This document shows, in pieces, positions 56,214-64,000 of a stretch of DNA of 64,000 bases (position 1 is its first letter; each line of letters begins with the position of its first letter). Source of the DNA: Alcanivorax sp. REN37 (lineage in GTDB: Bacteria > Pseudomonadota > Gammaproteobacteria > Pseudomonadales > Alcanivoracaceae). Below the pieces are notes generated by a model. The model searched no databases and was not told the DNA's origin. It was given only the letters and a program-made list of their open reading frames with translations. The stretch covers positions 558,001-622,000 of the forward strand of contig NZ_JBGCUO010000001.1 in NCBI RefSeq assembly GCF_041102775.1, given 5' to 3'. Made by a program: the position numbers and the translations under genes.

Positions 56214-57279
56214 ACCTGCTCGGGGCCGCTTTTGCGGCCCCGTTGCTGTGGGGCTGTTACTGTGTGCGGTGCCGGTCGCGGCGGCGGCGCAGTCCGTGGC
56301 CATGTCGTTGCAGCTGCGCGCGGTCAGTGAGCCGATGGCGATCCAGCGCTACTGGCACGACTGGGACGGTCCGCTGCAGCGCGGCAAGTTGGCGTTTACC
56401 CGCAACCGGCTGACGCTCAGTTGGCACACTGGCGATTGGCAATTCGCTTACCAGCAACGCTACGACTACCTGCTGCGCTTTAACGACGCGACGGCGGCGC
56501 TCTACTGGCACGATCGCCAGCGAGGCGCATTACCGCAGCATGCCAAAGTGCGGTTGCGGGCTGAGCACCTGTGGGCGCAGGGTGTGCAGCTTGGCTATCG
56601 CTGGTCGTCGTCCGGCCGTTGGACATTGACCCCGTCGATCACGCTGCTGAGCGGCCGCGAGTTCCAGTCTGGGCAGCTGCACGGTGATCTGACGCGCTCG
56701 CCGTCCGGGCTGCCGCAGGGACAGGCGCAGCTGCGTTACCGCTATTCCGATGACCTGTTGCTGGACGATCCTGCTGCGCCGGGGAGCGGGGCGGGACTGG
56801 CGCTGGGCTTGAGCGCTACCTATCAGGGCGCCGGTTGGCGGCTGCGTGCACAGCTTGACGATGTGGGCGTCATGGACTGGCAGCAGGCGCCACTGACCAC
56901 CGGACGTTTTAGCGTTGCCGGCCGTCAGGGTGGCGTGGCGCTGGCACCCGCGTTCTCTGGCCGCCGCGATCGCCATCGCTATCGGCAGCGCTTGCAGCCG
57001 TACGGGCAGCTGCAGGTGCGCGGGCAACCCCGCTGGCGCGGACCCGGCTGGCAGTTGGATACCGAGCACTATGCCGGTCGCGTGTGGGTGCGACCGGCGC
57101 TGCGCTTCGAAGGCTGGTGGGGGACGCCGCAGCTGGGTTATGAGGTGCGTCAGCAGCAATGGTGGCTGGCTGCGGGCAGTGCTGGCGGTGGCTGGCAGGT
57201 GGCCCTGGGGAGTGACCGTGGCGATCTCGATCGTGCCCGAAGTCTGTCGCTGTCGCTGTCGTTACGACAGTCGCTGTGA
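56188..57279 (+). CDS. Putative outer-membrane protein of unknown function
   Basis: The 363-residue product has a likely signal peptide with basic residues before a hydrophobic core (CGPVAVGLLLCAVPVAAAAQ), then many short alternating strands rich in Arg, Trp, Tyr and Gln. This suggests a beta barrel. The C-terminus is SLSLSLSLRQSL, from a TCGCTG repeat, and does not end in the usual aromatic residue. I chose the ATG at 56188, which overlaps the preceding gene by 26 bases; a GTG at 56248 would remove the basic region. No family is recognised. Confidence 0.6.
   Translation: MTALRVSTEPARGRFCGPVAVGLLLCAVPVAAAAQSVAMSLQLRAVSEPMAIQRYWHDWDGPLQRGKLAFTRNRLTLSWHTGDWQFAYQQRYDYLLRFNDATAALYWHDRQRGALPQHAKVRLRAEHLWAQGVQLGYRWSSSGRWTLTPSITLLSGREFQSGQLHGDLTRSPSGLPQGQAQLRYRYSDDLLLDDPAAPGSGAGLALGLSATYQGAGWRLRAQLDDVGVMDWQQAPLTTGRFSVAGRQGGVALAPAFSGRRDRHRYRQRLQPYGQLQVRGQPRWRGPGWQLDTEHYAGRVWVRPALRFEGWWGTPQLGYEVRQQQWWLAAGSAGGGWQVALGSDRGDLDRARSLSLSLSLRQSL
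56221..56242 (+). terminator. GC-rich hairpin at the lipoprotein/outer-membrane gene junction
   Basis: CGGGGCCGC-TTTT-GCGGCCCCG is a perfect nine-base stem eight bases after the lipoprotein stop. No T run follows. It falls in the signal-peptide codons of the next gene, so it may be an attenuating structure or mRNA 3' end. Confidence 0.4.
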
Positions 57280-57385
57280 CGATGAGTATTTCTCAGCGGC
57301 GTTCGGGGGCGCTTAAAAGTGCCCCGCCGGTTTGTTTCGGTTAGAATGCAGCCCCACTCGCAACCCCTCACTTGTAAGGTAGCCC

Positions 57386-58639
57386 ATGTTTGCTAAATCC
57401 TTGACCATTGCGGAGTTTGACCCCGAGCTTCAGGCCGCCATCGAAGGCGAAGATCGTCGTCAGGAGGCGCATATTGAGCTGATCGCCTCTGAAAACTATG
57501 CCTCACCGCGGGTCATTGAGGCACAGGGTACCCAGCTCACTAACAAGTACGCCGAAGGTTACCCGGGCAAGCGTTACTACGGTGGTTGCGAATACGTTGA
57601 CGTGATTGAGCAACTGGCCATCGACCGTGCCTGCGAGCTGTTCGGCGCCAAGTTCGCCAACGTACAGCCGCACTCCGGTTCACAAGCTAACGGCGCGGTG
57701 TTCCTCGGCCTGATCCAGCCGGGCGACGTGGTGCTGGGCATGAGCCTGGCTCATGGCGGCCACTTGACCCACGGTGCGGCGCCGAACTTCTCTGGCAAGA
57801 CCTACACCGCAGTCCAGTACGGCATCGACACCACCACCGGCCTGATCGATTACGACGAGCTGGAGCGCCTGGCGCTGGAGCACAAGCCGAAGATGATCAT
57901 CGCCGGCTTCTCCGCGTACTCCCAGCCGCTGGACTTCCCGCGTTTCCGTGAGATCTCCGACAAAGTCGGCGCGCTGCTGATGGTCGACATGGCCCACGTG
58001 GCCGGTCTGGTTGCCGCGGGTCTGTACCCGAACCCGGTGCCCTACGCTGACGTGGTCACCACCACCACCCACAAGACCCTGCGCGGTCCCCGTGGCGGCT
58101 TGGTGCTGACCAACAACGAAGACATTGCCAAGAAAATCAACTCAGCAGTGTTCCCGGGCACCCAAGGCGGCCCGCTGATGCACGTGATCGCCGCCAAGGC
58201 TGTGTGCTTCAAGGAAGCGCTGGCGCCGGAGTTCAAGGACTACCAAGCGCAGGTGATCCGCAACGCCCAAGCCATGGCTGAGGTGTTTGTGGCCCGCGGT
58301 TTTGAAGTGGTGTCCGGCGGCACTGAGAACCACCTGTTCCTGCTCAGCCTGATCAAGCAGGACATCACCGGTAAAGATGCTGACGCCGCACTGGGCCGGG
58401 CGCATATCACCGTGAACAAGAACTCGGTGCCGAATGACCCGCGCTCCCCGTTCGTGACCTCGGGCATCCGTCTGGGCACCCCGGCGGTGACCACGCGTGG
58501 TTTCAAGGAAGCCGAGTGCGGTGAACTGGCCGGCTGGATCTGCGACATCCTCGACAACCTCGGCGATGAGTCGGTGGTCGATCGGGTGCGTGGCCAGGTG
58601 GAAGCAATCTGCGCCCGCTTCCCGGTGTACGAGCAGTAA
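57386..58639 (+). CDS. glyA: Serine hydroxymethyltransferase
   Basis: The 417-residue PLP enzyme has [19 protein letters not shown], the PLP lysine in [14 protein letters not shown] and the full family length. It converts serine and tetrahydrofolate to glycine and methylene-tetrahydrofolate. A TAGAAT -10-like box lies at 57342-57347 without a good -35. nrdR starts three bases after its stop, so glyA-nrdR and the riboflavin genes may share a transcript. Confidence 0.98.
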   Translation: MFAKSLTIAEFDPELQAAIEGEDRRQEAHIELIASENYASPRVIEAQGTQLTNKYAEGYPGKRYYGGCEYVDVIEQLAIDRACELFGAKFANVQPHSGSQANGAVFLGLIQPGDVVLGMSLAHGGHLTHGAAPNFSGKTYTAVQYGIDTTTGLIDYDELERLALEHKPKMIIAGFSAYSQPLDFPRFREISDKVGALLMVDMAHVAGLVAAGLYPNPVPYADVVTTTTHKTLRGPRGGLVLTNNEDIAKKINSAVFPGTQGGPLMHVIAAKAVCFKEALAPEFKDYQAQVIRNAQAMAEVFVARGFEVVSGGTENHLFLLSLIKQDITGKDADAALGRAHITVNKNSVPNDPRSPFVTSGIRLGTPAVTTRGFKEAECGELAGWICDILDNLGDESVVDRVRGQVEAICARFPVYEQ

Positions 58640-58642
58640 TCG

Positions 58643-59125
58643 ATGTACTGCCCGTTCTGCGCGGCTGAGGACACCAAGGTCATCGACTCGCGTCTGGTCG
58701 CCGATGGCGGCCAGGTGCGGCGGCGGCGTGAATGCCTCAGCTGCGGAGAGCGGTTTACCACCTTCGAAACTGCCGAGTTGGTGATGCCGCGCATCATCAA
58801 GTCCGATGGCACCCGCGAACCGTTCGATGATGCCAAGCTGCGGGCCGGCATGCTGCGCGCGCTGGAGAAGCGCCCGGTCAGCATGGAAGACCTGGAGGCC
58901 GCCATCACCCGTATCGGCCACCGCCTGCGCGCCTCCGGCGAACGCGAATTGCCCGCCCGTGAACTGGGCGAGTTGGTGATGGGCGAGCTGCGCCAACTCG
59001 ACGATGTGGCTTACGTACGCTTTGCCTCGGTTTATCGCCGCTTCCAAGACATTTCCGACTTCCGCGCGGAAGTGGAGCGTTTGGAGCGCGACGGCCGTTC
59101 CTCCTCGCCGGACCCCGGCGCCTGA
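58643..59125 (+). CDS. nrdR: Ribonucleotide reductase regulator NrdR
   Basis: This 160-residue protein has an N-terminal zinc ribbon ([13 protein letters not shown], then [17 protein letters not shown]) and an ATP-cone domain (about 49-139). NrdR senses dATP/ATP and represses ribonucleotide reductase genes through NrdR boxes. Its place before ribD is widespread in gammaproteobacteria. The start follows the glyA stop by three bases. Confidence 0.97.
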   Translation: MYCPFCAAEDTKVIDSRLVADGGQVRRRRECLSCGERFTTFETAELVMPRIIKSDGTREPFDDAKLRAGMLRALEKRPVSMEDLEAAITRIGHRLRASGERELPARELGELVMGELRQLDDVAYVRFASVYRRFQDISDFRAEVERLERDGRSSSPDPGA

Positions 59126-59155
59126 GCCGCCCGGCCGCTGCCGGAGCCTGTCCGC

Positions 59156-60259
59156 ATGGCTTTCACCGCTGCTGATCACACCCACATGGCACGTGCGCTG
59201 GAACTGGCGCAGCGCGGCCTTTACACCACCGATCCCAATCCCCGTGTCGGCTGCGTACTGGTGCGCGATGGCCTAGTGGTGGGCGAAGGCTGGCATGTGC
59301 GCGCCGGTGAGCCCCACGCGGAGCGCCACGCATTGGCTAACGCCGGTACGGCCGCCCGCGGTGCCGACTGTTATGTGACGCTGGAGCCGTGTTCTCACAC
59401 TGGCCGTACCGGGCCCTGCGCCGATGCGTTGGTGGACGCCGGTGTGGCGCGGGTGCTGGTGGCGATGCAGGACCCTAATCCGCAGGTGGCGGGACAGGGT
59501 CTGGCGCGGCTGCGTGCCGCGGGTATCGAGGTGGCGGTGGGATTGCTCGAAAGCCAAGCGCGGGCGCTCAACCTGGGTTTTGCCCAGCGTATGGCCGGCG
59601 GCCGCCCTTGGGTGCGGCTGAAAATGGCGATCAGCGTGGACGGCCGCACGGCCATGGCTAGCGGTGAGTCGCAATGGATCACCGGCCCGGCGGCGCGTGA
59701 GGATGTACAGCGGCTGCGGGCGCGTTCCTCCGCCATTGTCACCGGTGTCGGCACCGTCAAATACGACCGCCCGTCACTGACGGTGCGGCCGGAAACTTGG
59801 GCCCACAGCGACTACGGCGACGCGCCACTGCGCGCGCCACTGCGGGTGGTGCTCGACCGGCGCTTGGAAACCCCCACCGACACCCCACTGTTGCAGCAGC
59901 CGGCGCCGTGCTTGATCCTGTGCGACGATGACGCCGCTGCGGCGCCGTTGCGCGCTGCCGGTGCCGAAGTGCTGGCGGCCGACAGCTCGCCGGCGGCGGT
60001 GCTGACGCTGTTGGCGCAGCGCGGCTGCAATGAGGTACTGGTGGAAGCCGGTGCCGGCGTTGCCGGGGCGTTCCTCGCGGCCGGCTGCGTCGATGAGCTG
60101 GTGGTATACATGGCGCCGACCCTACTGGGTGCCGGTGCGCGGCCACTGGCGCGGTGGGAGCTGACCCACATGGCGCAGCAGCAACGCTTGGTACTGCGTG
60201 ATCTGCGTGCGCTCGGCGATGACTTGCGCCTGACCTACGATGTCGTGCCGGCGCCTTAA
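59156..60259 (+). CDS. ribD: Riboflavin biosynthesis deaminase/reductase RibD
   Basis: The 367-residue bifunctional enzyme has an N-terminal zinc deaminase domain (PHAERHAL, then EPCSHTGRTGPCADAL) and a C-terminal reductase domain beginning near residue 150 (WVRLKMAISVDGRTAMASG). It deaminates and reduces the pyrimidine product of GTP cyclohydrolase II. The 30-base gap after nrdR and the 33-base gap before ribE suggest one operon. Confidence 0.96.
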   Translation: MAFTAADHTHMARALELAQRGLYTTDPNPRVGCVLVRDGLVVGEGWHVRAGEPHAERHALANAGTAARGADCYVTLEPCSHTGRTGPCADALVDAGVARVLVAMQDPNPQVAGQGLARLRAAGIEVAVGLLESQARALNLGFAQRMAGGRPWVRLKMAISVDGRTAMASGESQWITGPAAREDVQRLRARSSAIVTGVGTVKYDRPSLTVRPETWAHSDYGDAPLRAPLRVVLDRRLETPTDTPLLQQPAPCLILCDDDAAAAPLRAAGAEVLAADSSPAAVLTLLAQRGCNEVLVEAGAGVAGAFLAAGCVDELVVYMAPTLLGAGARPLARWELTHMAQQQRLVLRDLRALGDDLRLTYDVVPAP

Positions 60260-60292
60260 ACGGCGTGGCCGACCCTGCTACGGAGACTGACC

Positions 60293-60958
60293 ATGTTTAC
60301 CGGCATCATTGAAGCCAAAGGCATCATCAAGGCGCTGACCCCCAACGGCGGCGACGTCACCTTGACGGTGGCCACCGGTGCCCTCGATCTGGCTGATGTA
60401 CAACTGGGCGACTCCATCGCCGTCAATGGTGTCTGCCTCACCGTCACCAGCCTGCCCGGCGACGGTTTCAGCGCCGATGTGTCGGTGGAAACGCTGCAGA
60501 AAACCTCGCTTGGGCAGCTGCGCCCCGGCGCCCCGGTGAACCTGGAGAAAGCGCTGCTGCCCACCACCCGTTTGGGCGGACATCTGGTATCAGGCCACGT
60601 GGATGGGGTCGGCAAAGTGGTGCGTATGCAAGACGATGCCCGCTCTACCCGCATCGATATTGAGGCGCCGGCCGCGCTGGCGCGTTACATCGCCGGCAAA
60701 GGCTCGATCACGGTGGACGGCATCAGCCTCACCGTGAACAGCGTCAACGGCGCTGAGTTCTCGCTCAATATCATTCCCCATACTCAGGAAGTCACCACCA
60801 TCGGCAGCTGGAAAGTCGGCACCGAGGTGAACCTGGAAGTGGACCTGATCGCCCGATATCTGGAGCGACTGCTGCAGGGCGACGCGGCGGCGGATGCCAG
60901 CGCTGGCAGCGGCATCACGCTGGATTTTCTGGCTCAAGCCGGCTTCGTGAAAAGGTAA
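60293..60958 (+). CDS. ribE: Riboflavin synthase (alpha subunit)
   Basis: The 221-residue protein shows two repeated lumazine-binding domains: [15 protein letters not shown] opens the first and [15 protein letters not shown] the second, each with a GVSLT/GVCLT-type motif (NGVCLTVTS and DGISLTVNS). It dismutates 6,7-dimethyl-8-ribityllumazine to riboflavin. GGAG lies before the ATG. ribBA begins five bases later. Confidence 0.97.
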   Translation: MFTGIIEAKGIIKALTPNGGDVTLTVATGALDLADVQLGDSIAVNGVCLTVTSLPGDGFSADVSVETLQKTSLGQLRPGAPVNLEKALLPTTRLGGHLVSGHVDGVGKVVRMQDDARSTRIDIEAPAALARYIAGKGSITVDGISLTVNSVNGAEFSLNIIPHTQEVTTIGSWKVGTEVNLEVDLIARYLERLLQGDAAADASAGSGITLDFLAQAGFVKR

Positions 60959-60963
60959 TCCCG

Positions 60964-62073
60964 ATGGCACTCAATACTGTCCAGGAATTGGTCGAGGACA
61001 TCCGCGCCGGTCGCATGGTGATCCTGATGGATGACGAAGACCGCGAAAACGAAGGCGACCTGATCATGGCCGCCGAGCACTGCACTCCGGAGGCGATCAA
61101 CTTCATGATTCGCCATGCGCGTGGGCTGGTGTGCATGCCGATGAGCCGCGAGCGCTGCGAGCAGCTGGAACTGCCGCTGATGGTGACCCGCAATGGTTCC
61201 GGTTTTGGCACCAAATTCACGGTGTCGATCGAAGCCGCGGAAGGCGTTACCACTGGCATCTCTGCCGCCGATCGGGCGCGGACCGTGCAAGCGGCGGCGG
61301 CGCCGGATGCGAAGGCGGCCGATATTGTGCAGCCAGGGCATATTTTCCCGCTGATGGCGGAGCCGGGCGGCGTGCTGCGCCGTGCCGGTCACACCGAGGC
61401 CTGCTGCGATTTGTCGGTGCTGGCCGGGCTGGCACCGATGGGCGTGATCTGTGAAGTGCTCAACGAAGACGGCACCATGGCGCGGCGGCCGGACTTGGAA
61501 AAGTTCGCCGCCGAGCATGGCCTGAAGATGGGCACCATCGCTGATCTGATCGAATACCGCATGCTGCACGAGAAAACCGTGGAGCGGGTGACTGACCGCG
61601 CGCTGGACACCGAACACGGGCCGCTGCGGCTGGTGTCATTCCGCGATCGCGTCGACAGCTGCACCCATGTGGCGCTGGTGAAGGGCGAGATCCGTCCTGA
61701 GCAGGTGACCACGGTGCGGGTCCACATCCTCGACCCGCTGCGCGATCTGCTTGGCGCGGTGGAGACCGGCCGCTCGGCATGGAATATGCGCCGGGTGTTA
61801 GATGAGCTGGCCAGCGTCGACGCTGGGGTGGTGATTCTGTTGGCGCCGGAAGAGGGCGAGCGCGATGTGCAGGGCATGATCGACCATTACTTCTCCGACG
61901 CCCGCCGGGCGCCGCGCACCGATGGTCCGGCCTACCGCAACATTGGCACCGGCTCGCAGATTCTGCGTGACCTCGGCGTCCAGCGCATGCGGCTGCTGAG
62001 CTCGCCGATGCGCTTCAATGCGTTGTCCGGGTTTGATCTGGAAATTGTCGAATACGTGTCGCCCTCTGCCTGA
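60964..62073 (+). CDS. ribBA: 3,4-dihydroxy-2-butanone-4-phosphate synthase with degenerate RibA domain
   Basis: The 369-residue protein has an intact RibB domain (about 1-205): [27 protein letters not shown] and HTEACCDL. The C-terminal part (about 206-369) resembles GTP cyclohydrolase II but has [17 protein letters not shown] where active RibA has a zinc site of the form CxGDxFxSxxCDC. No cysteine triad is present, so GTP cyclohydrolase activity is unlikely, as in the RibBX proteins of Pseudomonas-like bacteria. A separate ribA is expected elsewhere. Confidence 0.94.
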   Translation: MALNTVQELVEDIRAGRMVILMDDEDRENEGDLIMAAEHCTPEAINFMIRHARGLVCMPMSRERCEQLELPLMVTRNGSGFGTKFTVSIEAAEGVTTGISAADRARTVQAAAAPDAKAADIVQPGHIFPLMAEPGGVLRRAGHTEACCDLSVLAGLAPMGVICEVLNEDGTMARRPDLEKFAAEHGLKMGTIADLIEYRMLHEKTVERVTDRALDTEHGPLRLVSFRDRVDSCTHVALVKGEIRPEQVTTVRVHILDPLRDLLGAVETGRSAWNMRRVLDELASVDAGVVILLAPEEGERDVQGMIDHYFSDARRAPRTDGPAYRNIGTGSQILRDLGVQRMRLLSSPMRFNALSGFDLEIVEYVSPSA

Positions 62074-62105
62074 GGGCGTGCGCCACTGCACTGCACGAGG
62101 TCATC

Positions 62106-62456
62106 ATGCGTCCCTGGGTTTGGGTCATTCTTGCTCCGCTGTTTTTCTATCCGCCGTTGGTGGCGTACTTCACTGGCTACTGCGCTGATACCAAGGTTGG
62201 CTTTGCGCTGGCTGCGGTGAGCTTGCTGGGCGCGCCCTTGGTGCGGCCGCTATGGCTGTTAGCATGGCTGCTGTGGGCTGTGGTGGTGTATCGCGGTGGT
62301 TGGCATGGCCGCCCCGGTGGCCAGAAATGGATGGCGCTGGCGGTGTTGGCGGCAATGGTGATTGGTGGCGTGGTGCTGCATCAGCGTGGCGCGGCGGCGC
62401 ACCAGCCGGACCAGTGCCCGGTATTTGCATCGTCCGTCGCGGCTGAGGCGCCCTGA
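62106..62456 (+). CDS. Small membrane protein of unknown function
   Basis: The 116-residue protein has three or four hydrophobic segments (about 3-22, 32-62, 75-92) and a short Ala-rich tail. I recognise no family. It follows ribBA by 32 bases on the same strand and may be cotranscribed. A hairpin separates it from the convergent glutathione transferase gene. The coding call rests on frame, membrane character and an acceptable AGGTCATC site. Confidence 0.6.
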   Translation: MRPWVWVILAPLFFYPPLVAYFTGYCADTKVGFALAAVSLLGAPLVRPLWLLAWLLWAVVVYRGGWHGRPGGQKWMALAVLAAMVIGGVVLHQRGAAAHQPDQCPVFASSVAAEAP

Positions 62457-62468
62457 CGCCAGGGCGCC
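62447..62468. terminator. Hairpin between convergent small membrane gene and gst
   Basis: GGCGCCCTG and CAGGGCGCC pair perfectly around ACGC, overlapping the end of the membrane gene. No T run follows, so this is a weak bidirectional terminator at best. Confidence 0.45.
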
Positions 62469-62478
62469 CGAGGGCTGC

Positions 62479-63084
62479 TTACAGCAGCCCTTCCTCGCGC
62501 AGTGCCTGCTGCACCGCCGGACGTTCGGCGATGCGGGCCTGGTAGCTCAGCACCCGCGGGAAGCCGCTCAGGTCGAGGCCGACGTGCTGGGCCCAACCGA
62601 GCACCACGAAGCAATACATATCGGCAATCGAGTAACCGGTTTGGGCCAGGTAGTTGGATTCCACCAGCCGTGCTTCGAGCTTGGCGAACTGCTGCATCAA
62701 GCCGTCACGGGCGGCCTGCTTGGCCTCTTCGCTGGTGCCGGGGGTGAACAGCGGGCCGAACCGTTTGTGCAGTTCGGTGGACACCCAGTTCAGCCATGCC
62801 AGCGTGAAATAGCGGTCTTCGGTGCCGTAGCCTGGCAGCAGGTGGGCGCCGGGGTTCTGATCGGCGATGTACTGCAGGATCACCGCTGCTTCGGTGAGGA
62901 TGCGGCCAGACTTCAAGGCCAGTGCCGGTACCTGTCCCCGCGGGTTCACGTCCAGATAGCTGCTGCCGTCGGGCAGCGTTTTTGCCGCAAGGTCCACGGC
63001 AATGGTCTCGACGTCGTAGCCGGCTTCGCACAGGGCGATGTGGGGGGCCAGGGAGCAGGCGCCGGGCTTGATATAGAGTTTCAT
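62479..63084 (-). CDS. Beta-class glutathione S-transferase
   Basis: This 201-residue protein begins MKLYIKPGACSLAPHIAL, with Cys10 as in bacterial beta-class GSTs, has the thioredoxin-like N-terminal domain with VPAL and the Glu/Ala pair (TEAAVI), and a helical C-terminal domain. Such enzymes bind or conjugate glutathione and protect against electrophiles. It lies on the opposite strand, splitting ribBA from ribH. The ATG has a weak GGAG-like site. Confidence 0.92.
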   Translation of the reverse strand: MKLYIKPGACSLAPHIALCEAGYDVETIAVDLAAKTLPDGSSYLDVNPRGQVPALALKSGRILTEAAVILQYIADQNPGAHLLPGYGTEDRYFTLAWLNWVSTELHKRFGPLFTPGTSEEAKQAARDGLMQQFAKLEARLVESNYLAQTGYSIADMYCFVVLGWAQHVGLDLSGFPRVLSYQARIAERPAVQQALREEGLL

Positions 63085-63269
63085 GGAACAAGATTCTCCG
63101 CAGACAAGGGGTTCCAGCTTAACTGAAACCCCGGCGCTGGACAGTCCCCCCGGCGGGGTGCGGCAAAAGCCGTGACGAAAGCGTCCGCAGCGGTCATTTC
63201 AGAGTACAATGGCCGCCGTTTGCCGGTTGCCCGAGGCGGCCGGTTCCCACGACAGACAAGGGTTTTGCC

Positions 63270-63740
63270 ATGAAAGACATCAAGACCATCGAAGGACGCC
63301 TGGTCGGCGTCAGCGGCCGTTTCGCACTGGTGGTGGCGCGCTTCAACAGCTTTGTGGTGGAAGCCCTGCTGGAAGGCGCGGTGGACGCGCTGGTGCGTCA
63401 CGGCGTGGAGCCGGGCGACATCGAGATCATCCGCGTGCCGGGTGCCTGGGAACTGCCGGTGGCAGTTAAACGCGTGGTCGACGGTGGCCGTTTTGATGCG
63501 GTGATCGCGCTCGGCGCAGTGATCCGTGGTGGCACCGCCCACTTCGAATATGTCGCCGGTGAAGCCGCCAAAGGCGTGGCGGCGATCCAGAATGCATCCG
63601 GCGTCCCGGTGGCGTTCGGCGTGCTGACGGTGGACAGCATCGAGCAGGCGATCGAGCGTTCCGGCACCAAGGCCGGCAACAAAGGGGCCGAAGCAGCGCT
63701 GTCGGCGCTGGAAATGGTCAGCCTGTTGAAGCAATTGTAA
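63270..63740 (+). CDS. ribH: 6,7-dimethyl-8-ribityllumazine synthase
   Basis: The 156-residue enzyme has [32 protein letters not shown] and [17 protein letters not shown], all characteristic. It joins the RibB and RibD products to form the riboflavin precursor. A TACAAT-like -10 lies at 63205-63210, but no good -35 is seen. Its stop overlaps the nusB start (TAATG). Confidence 0.97.
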   Translation: MKDIKTIEGRLVGVSGRFALVVARFNSFVVEALLEGAVDALVRHGVEPGDIEIIRVPGAWELPVAVKRVVDGGRFDAVIALGAVIRGGTAHFEYVAGEAAKGVAAIQNASGVPVAFGVLTVDSIEQAIERSGTKAGNKGAEAALSALEMVSLLKQL

Positions 63741-64000
63741 TGAGTGCAGCCCCATCCCCTTCCGCGCGCCGTAAAGCGCGCCGCTTCGCCTTGCAAGCGT
63801 TGTACCAGTGGCAGCTGGCTGGCCAGCCGCTGCACGAAATCGAAGCCCACTTCCGCGCCGAGAACGACATGCGCAAGGTGGACGTGGTGTATTTCCACGA
63901 GCTACTAGTCGGCGTGCCGCGCCGCGTCGATGAGATCGACGCGCTGTTTGAGCCGGCGCTCGACCGTCGGCTGCAGGAGCTGTCGCAGATCGAGAAAGTG
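63740..64000 (+). CDS. nusB: Transcription antitermination factor NusB (start only)
   Basis: The ATG at 63740 overlaps the ribH stop by one base. The visible 87 codons read through [20 protein letters not shown] and [11 protein letters not shown], the N-terminal part of NusB, with a basic start typical of the family. NusB binds boxA RNA with S10 in rRNA antitermination. ribH-nusB is a common pair. The gene runs past the window end. Confidence 0.93.
   Translation, partial: MSAAPSPSARRKARRFALQALYQWQLAGQPLHEIEAHFRAENDMRKVDVVYFHELLVGVPRRVDEIDALFEPALDRRLQELSQIEKV

Noticed and set aside
57342-57347. TAGAAT -10 box upstream of glyA
   Set aside because: No acceptable -35 at normal distance; noted only in the glyA entry.
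59126-63269. Possible FMN riboswitch in the riboflavin gene region
   Set aside because: I looked before ribD, ribE, ribBA and ribH and saw none of the conserved RFN helices; the gaps are mostly too short.

Overview
This is a GC-rich chromosomal window from a gammaproteobacterium. The evidence is the gene order hflX-hflK-hflC-hisZ-purA, tRNA-Leu, rnr-rlmB, rpsF-priB-rpsR-rplI, dnaB-alr-radA, and the second block glyA-nrdR-ribD-ribE-ribBA-ribH-nusB. Both blocks resemble Pseudomonas and its relatives. PriB in the S6/S18 operon and a membrane-anchored malate:quinone oxidoreductase fit an aerobic marine or soil lineage near Pseudomonadales/Oceanospirillales (for example Alcanivorax-like). The genus cannot be fixed from the sequence alone.

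Layout. 1-5.4 kb: HflX tail, the HflK/HflC membrane complex, a DUF2065 protein, HisZ and PurA. 5.4-13.7 kb: an accessory stretch, mostly on the minus strand, with Mqo, a long imperfect palindrome built on a CCCAGA hexamer repeat, a Cd/Zn/Pb P-type ATPase with a divergent CadR-type MerR regulator, a TetR regulator with an HPP membrane protein, a DUF411 protein with a CopZ-like carrier, and TrpB2. 13.8-17.6 kb: tRNA-Leu(CAG), RNase R and RlmB. 17.7-20.2 kb: a divergent pair like nimT/nimR and a small secreted protein. 20.3-21.8 kb: the S6-PriB-S18-L9 operon with a probable autoregulatory leader. 21.8-27.6 kb: a TolC/HlyD/two-permease exporter with no ATPase gene, then an orphan lipoprotein. 27.7-31.7 kb: dnaB, alr, radA.

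32.0-46.9 kb is a complete phenol meta-cleavage locus. A DmpR/MopR-class sigma-54 activator faces an operon dmpKLMNOP (phenol hydroxylase), dmpQ (ferredoxin), dmpB (catechol 2,3-dioxygenase), dmpC, dmpE, dmpF, dmpG, dmpH, an outer-membrane MetA-pathway protein and dmpI. A canonical -24/-12 promoter and upstream dyads for the activator lie between them. The order implies phenol to catechol, to 2-hydroxymuconic semialdehyde, to 4-oxalocrotonate, then decarboxylation, hydration and aldol cleavage to pyruvate and acetyl-CoA. The hydrolase DmpD is absent, so only the dehydrogenase branch is encoded here. A WYL-domain regulator abuts the activator tail to tail and is not part of the classical dmp system.

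46.9-57.3 kb: DUF4260 protein, EttA, a TerC-CBS-CorC membrane protein, a YdjM-like membrane protein, NagB, then a 941-residue lipoprotein whose gene overlaps that of a putative outer-membrane protein. I recognise neither of these last two. 57.4-64 kb: glyA, nrdR and the riboflavin genes. RibBA has a GTP-cyclohydrolase-II-like half without the zinc cysteines. A glutathione transferase gene sits on the opposite strand, and the window ends inside nusB.

I saw no insertion sequences, CRISPR arrays or phage genes. The most unusual items are the palindrome near 7.4 kb, the ATPase-less exporter, the WYL gene and SphA-like gene in the phenol locus, and the uncharacterised lipoprotein/outer-membrane pair near 53-57 kb.
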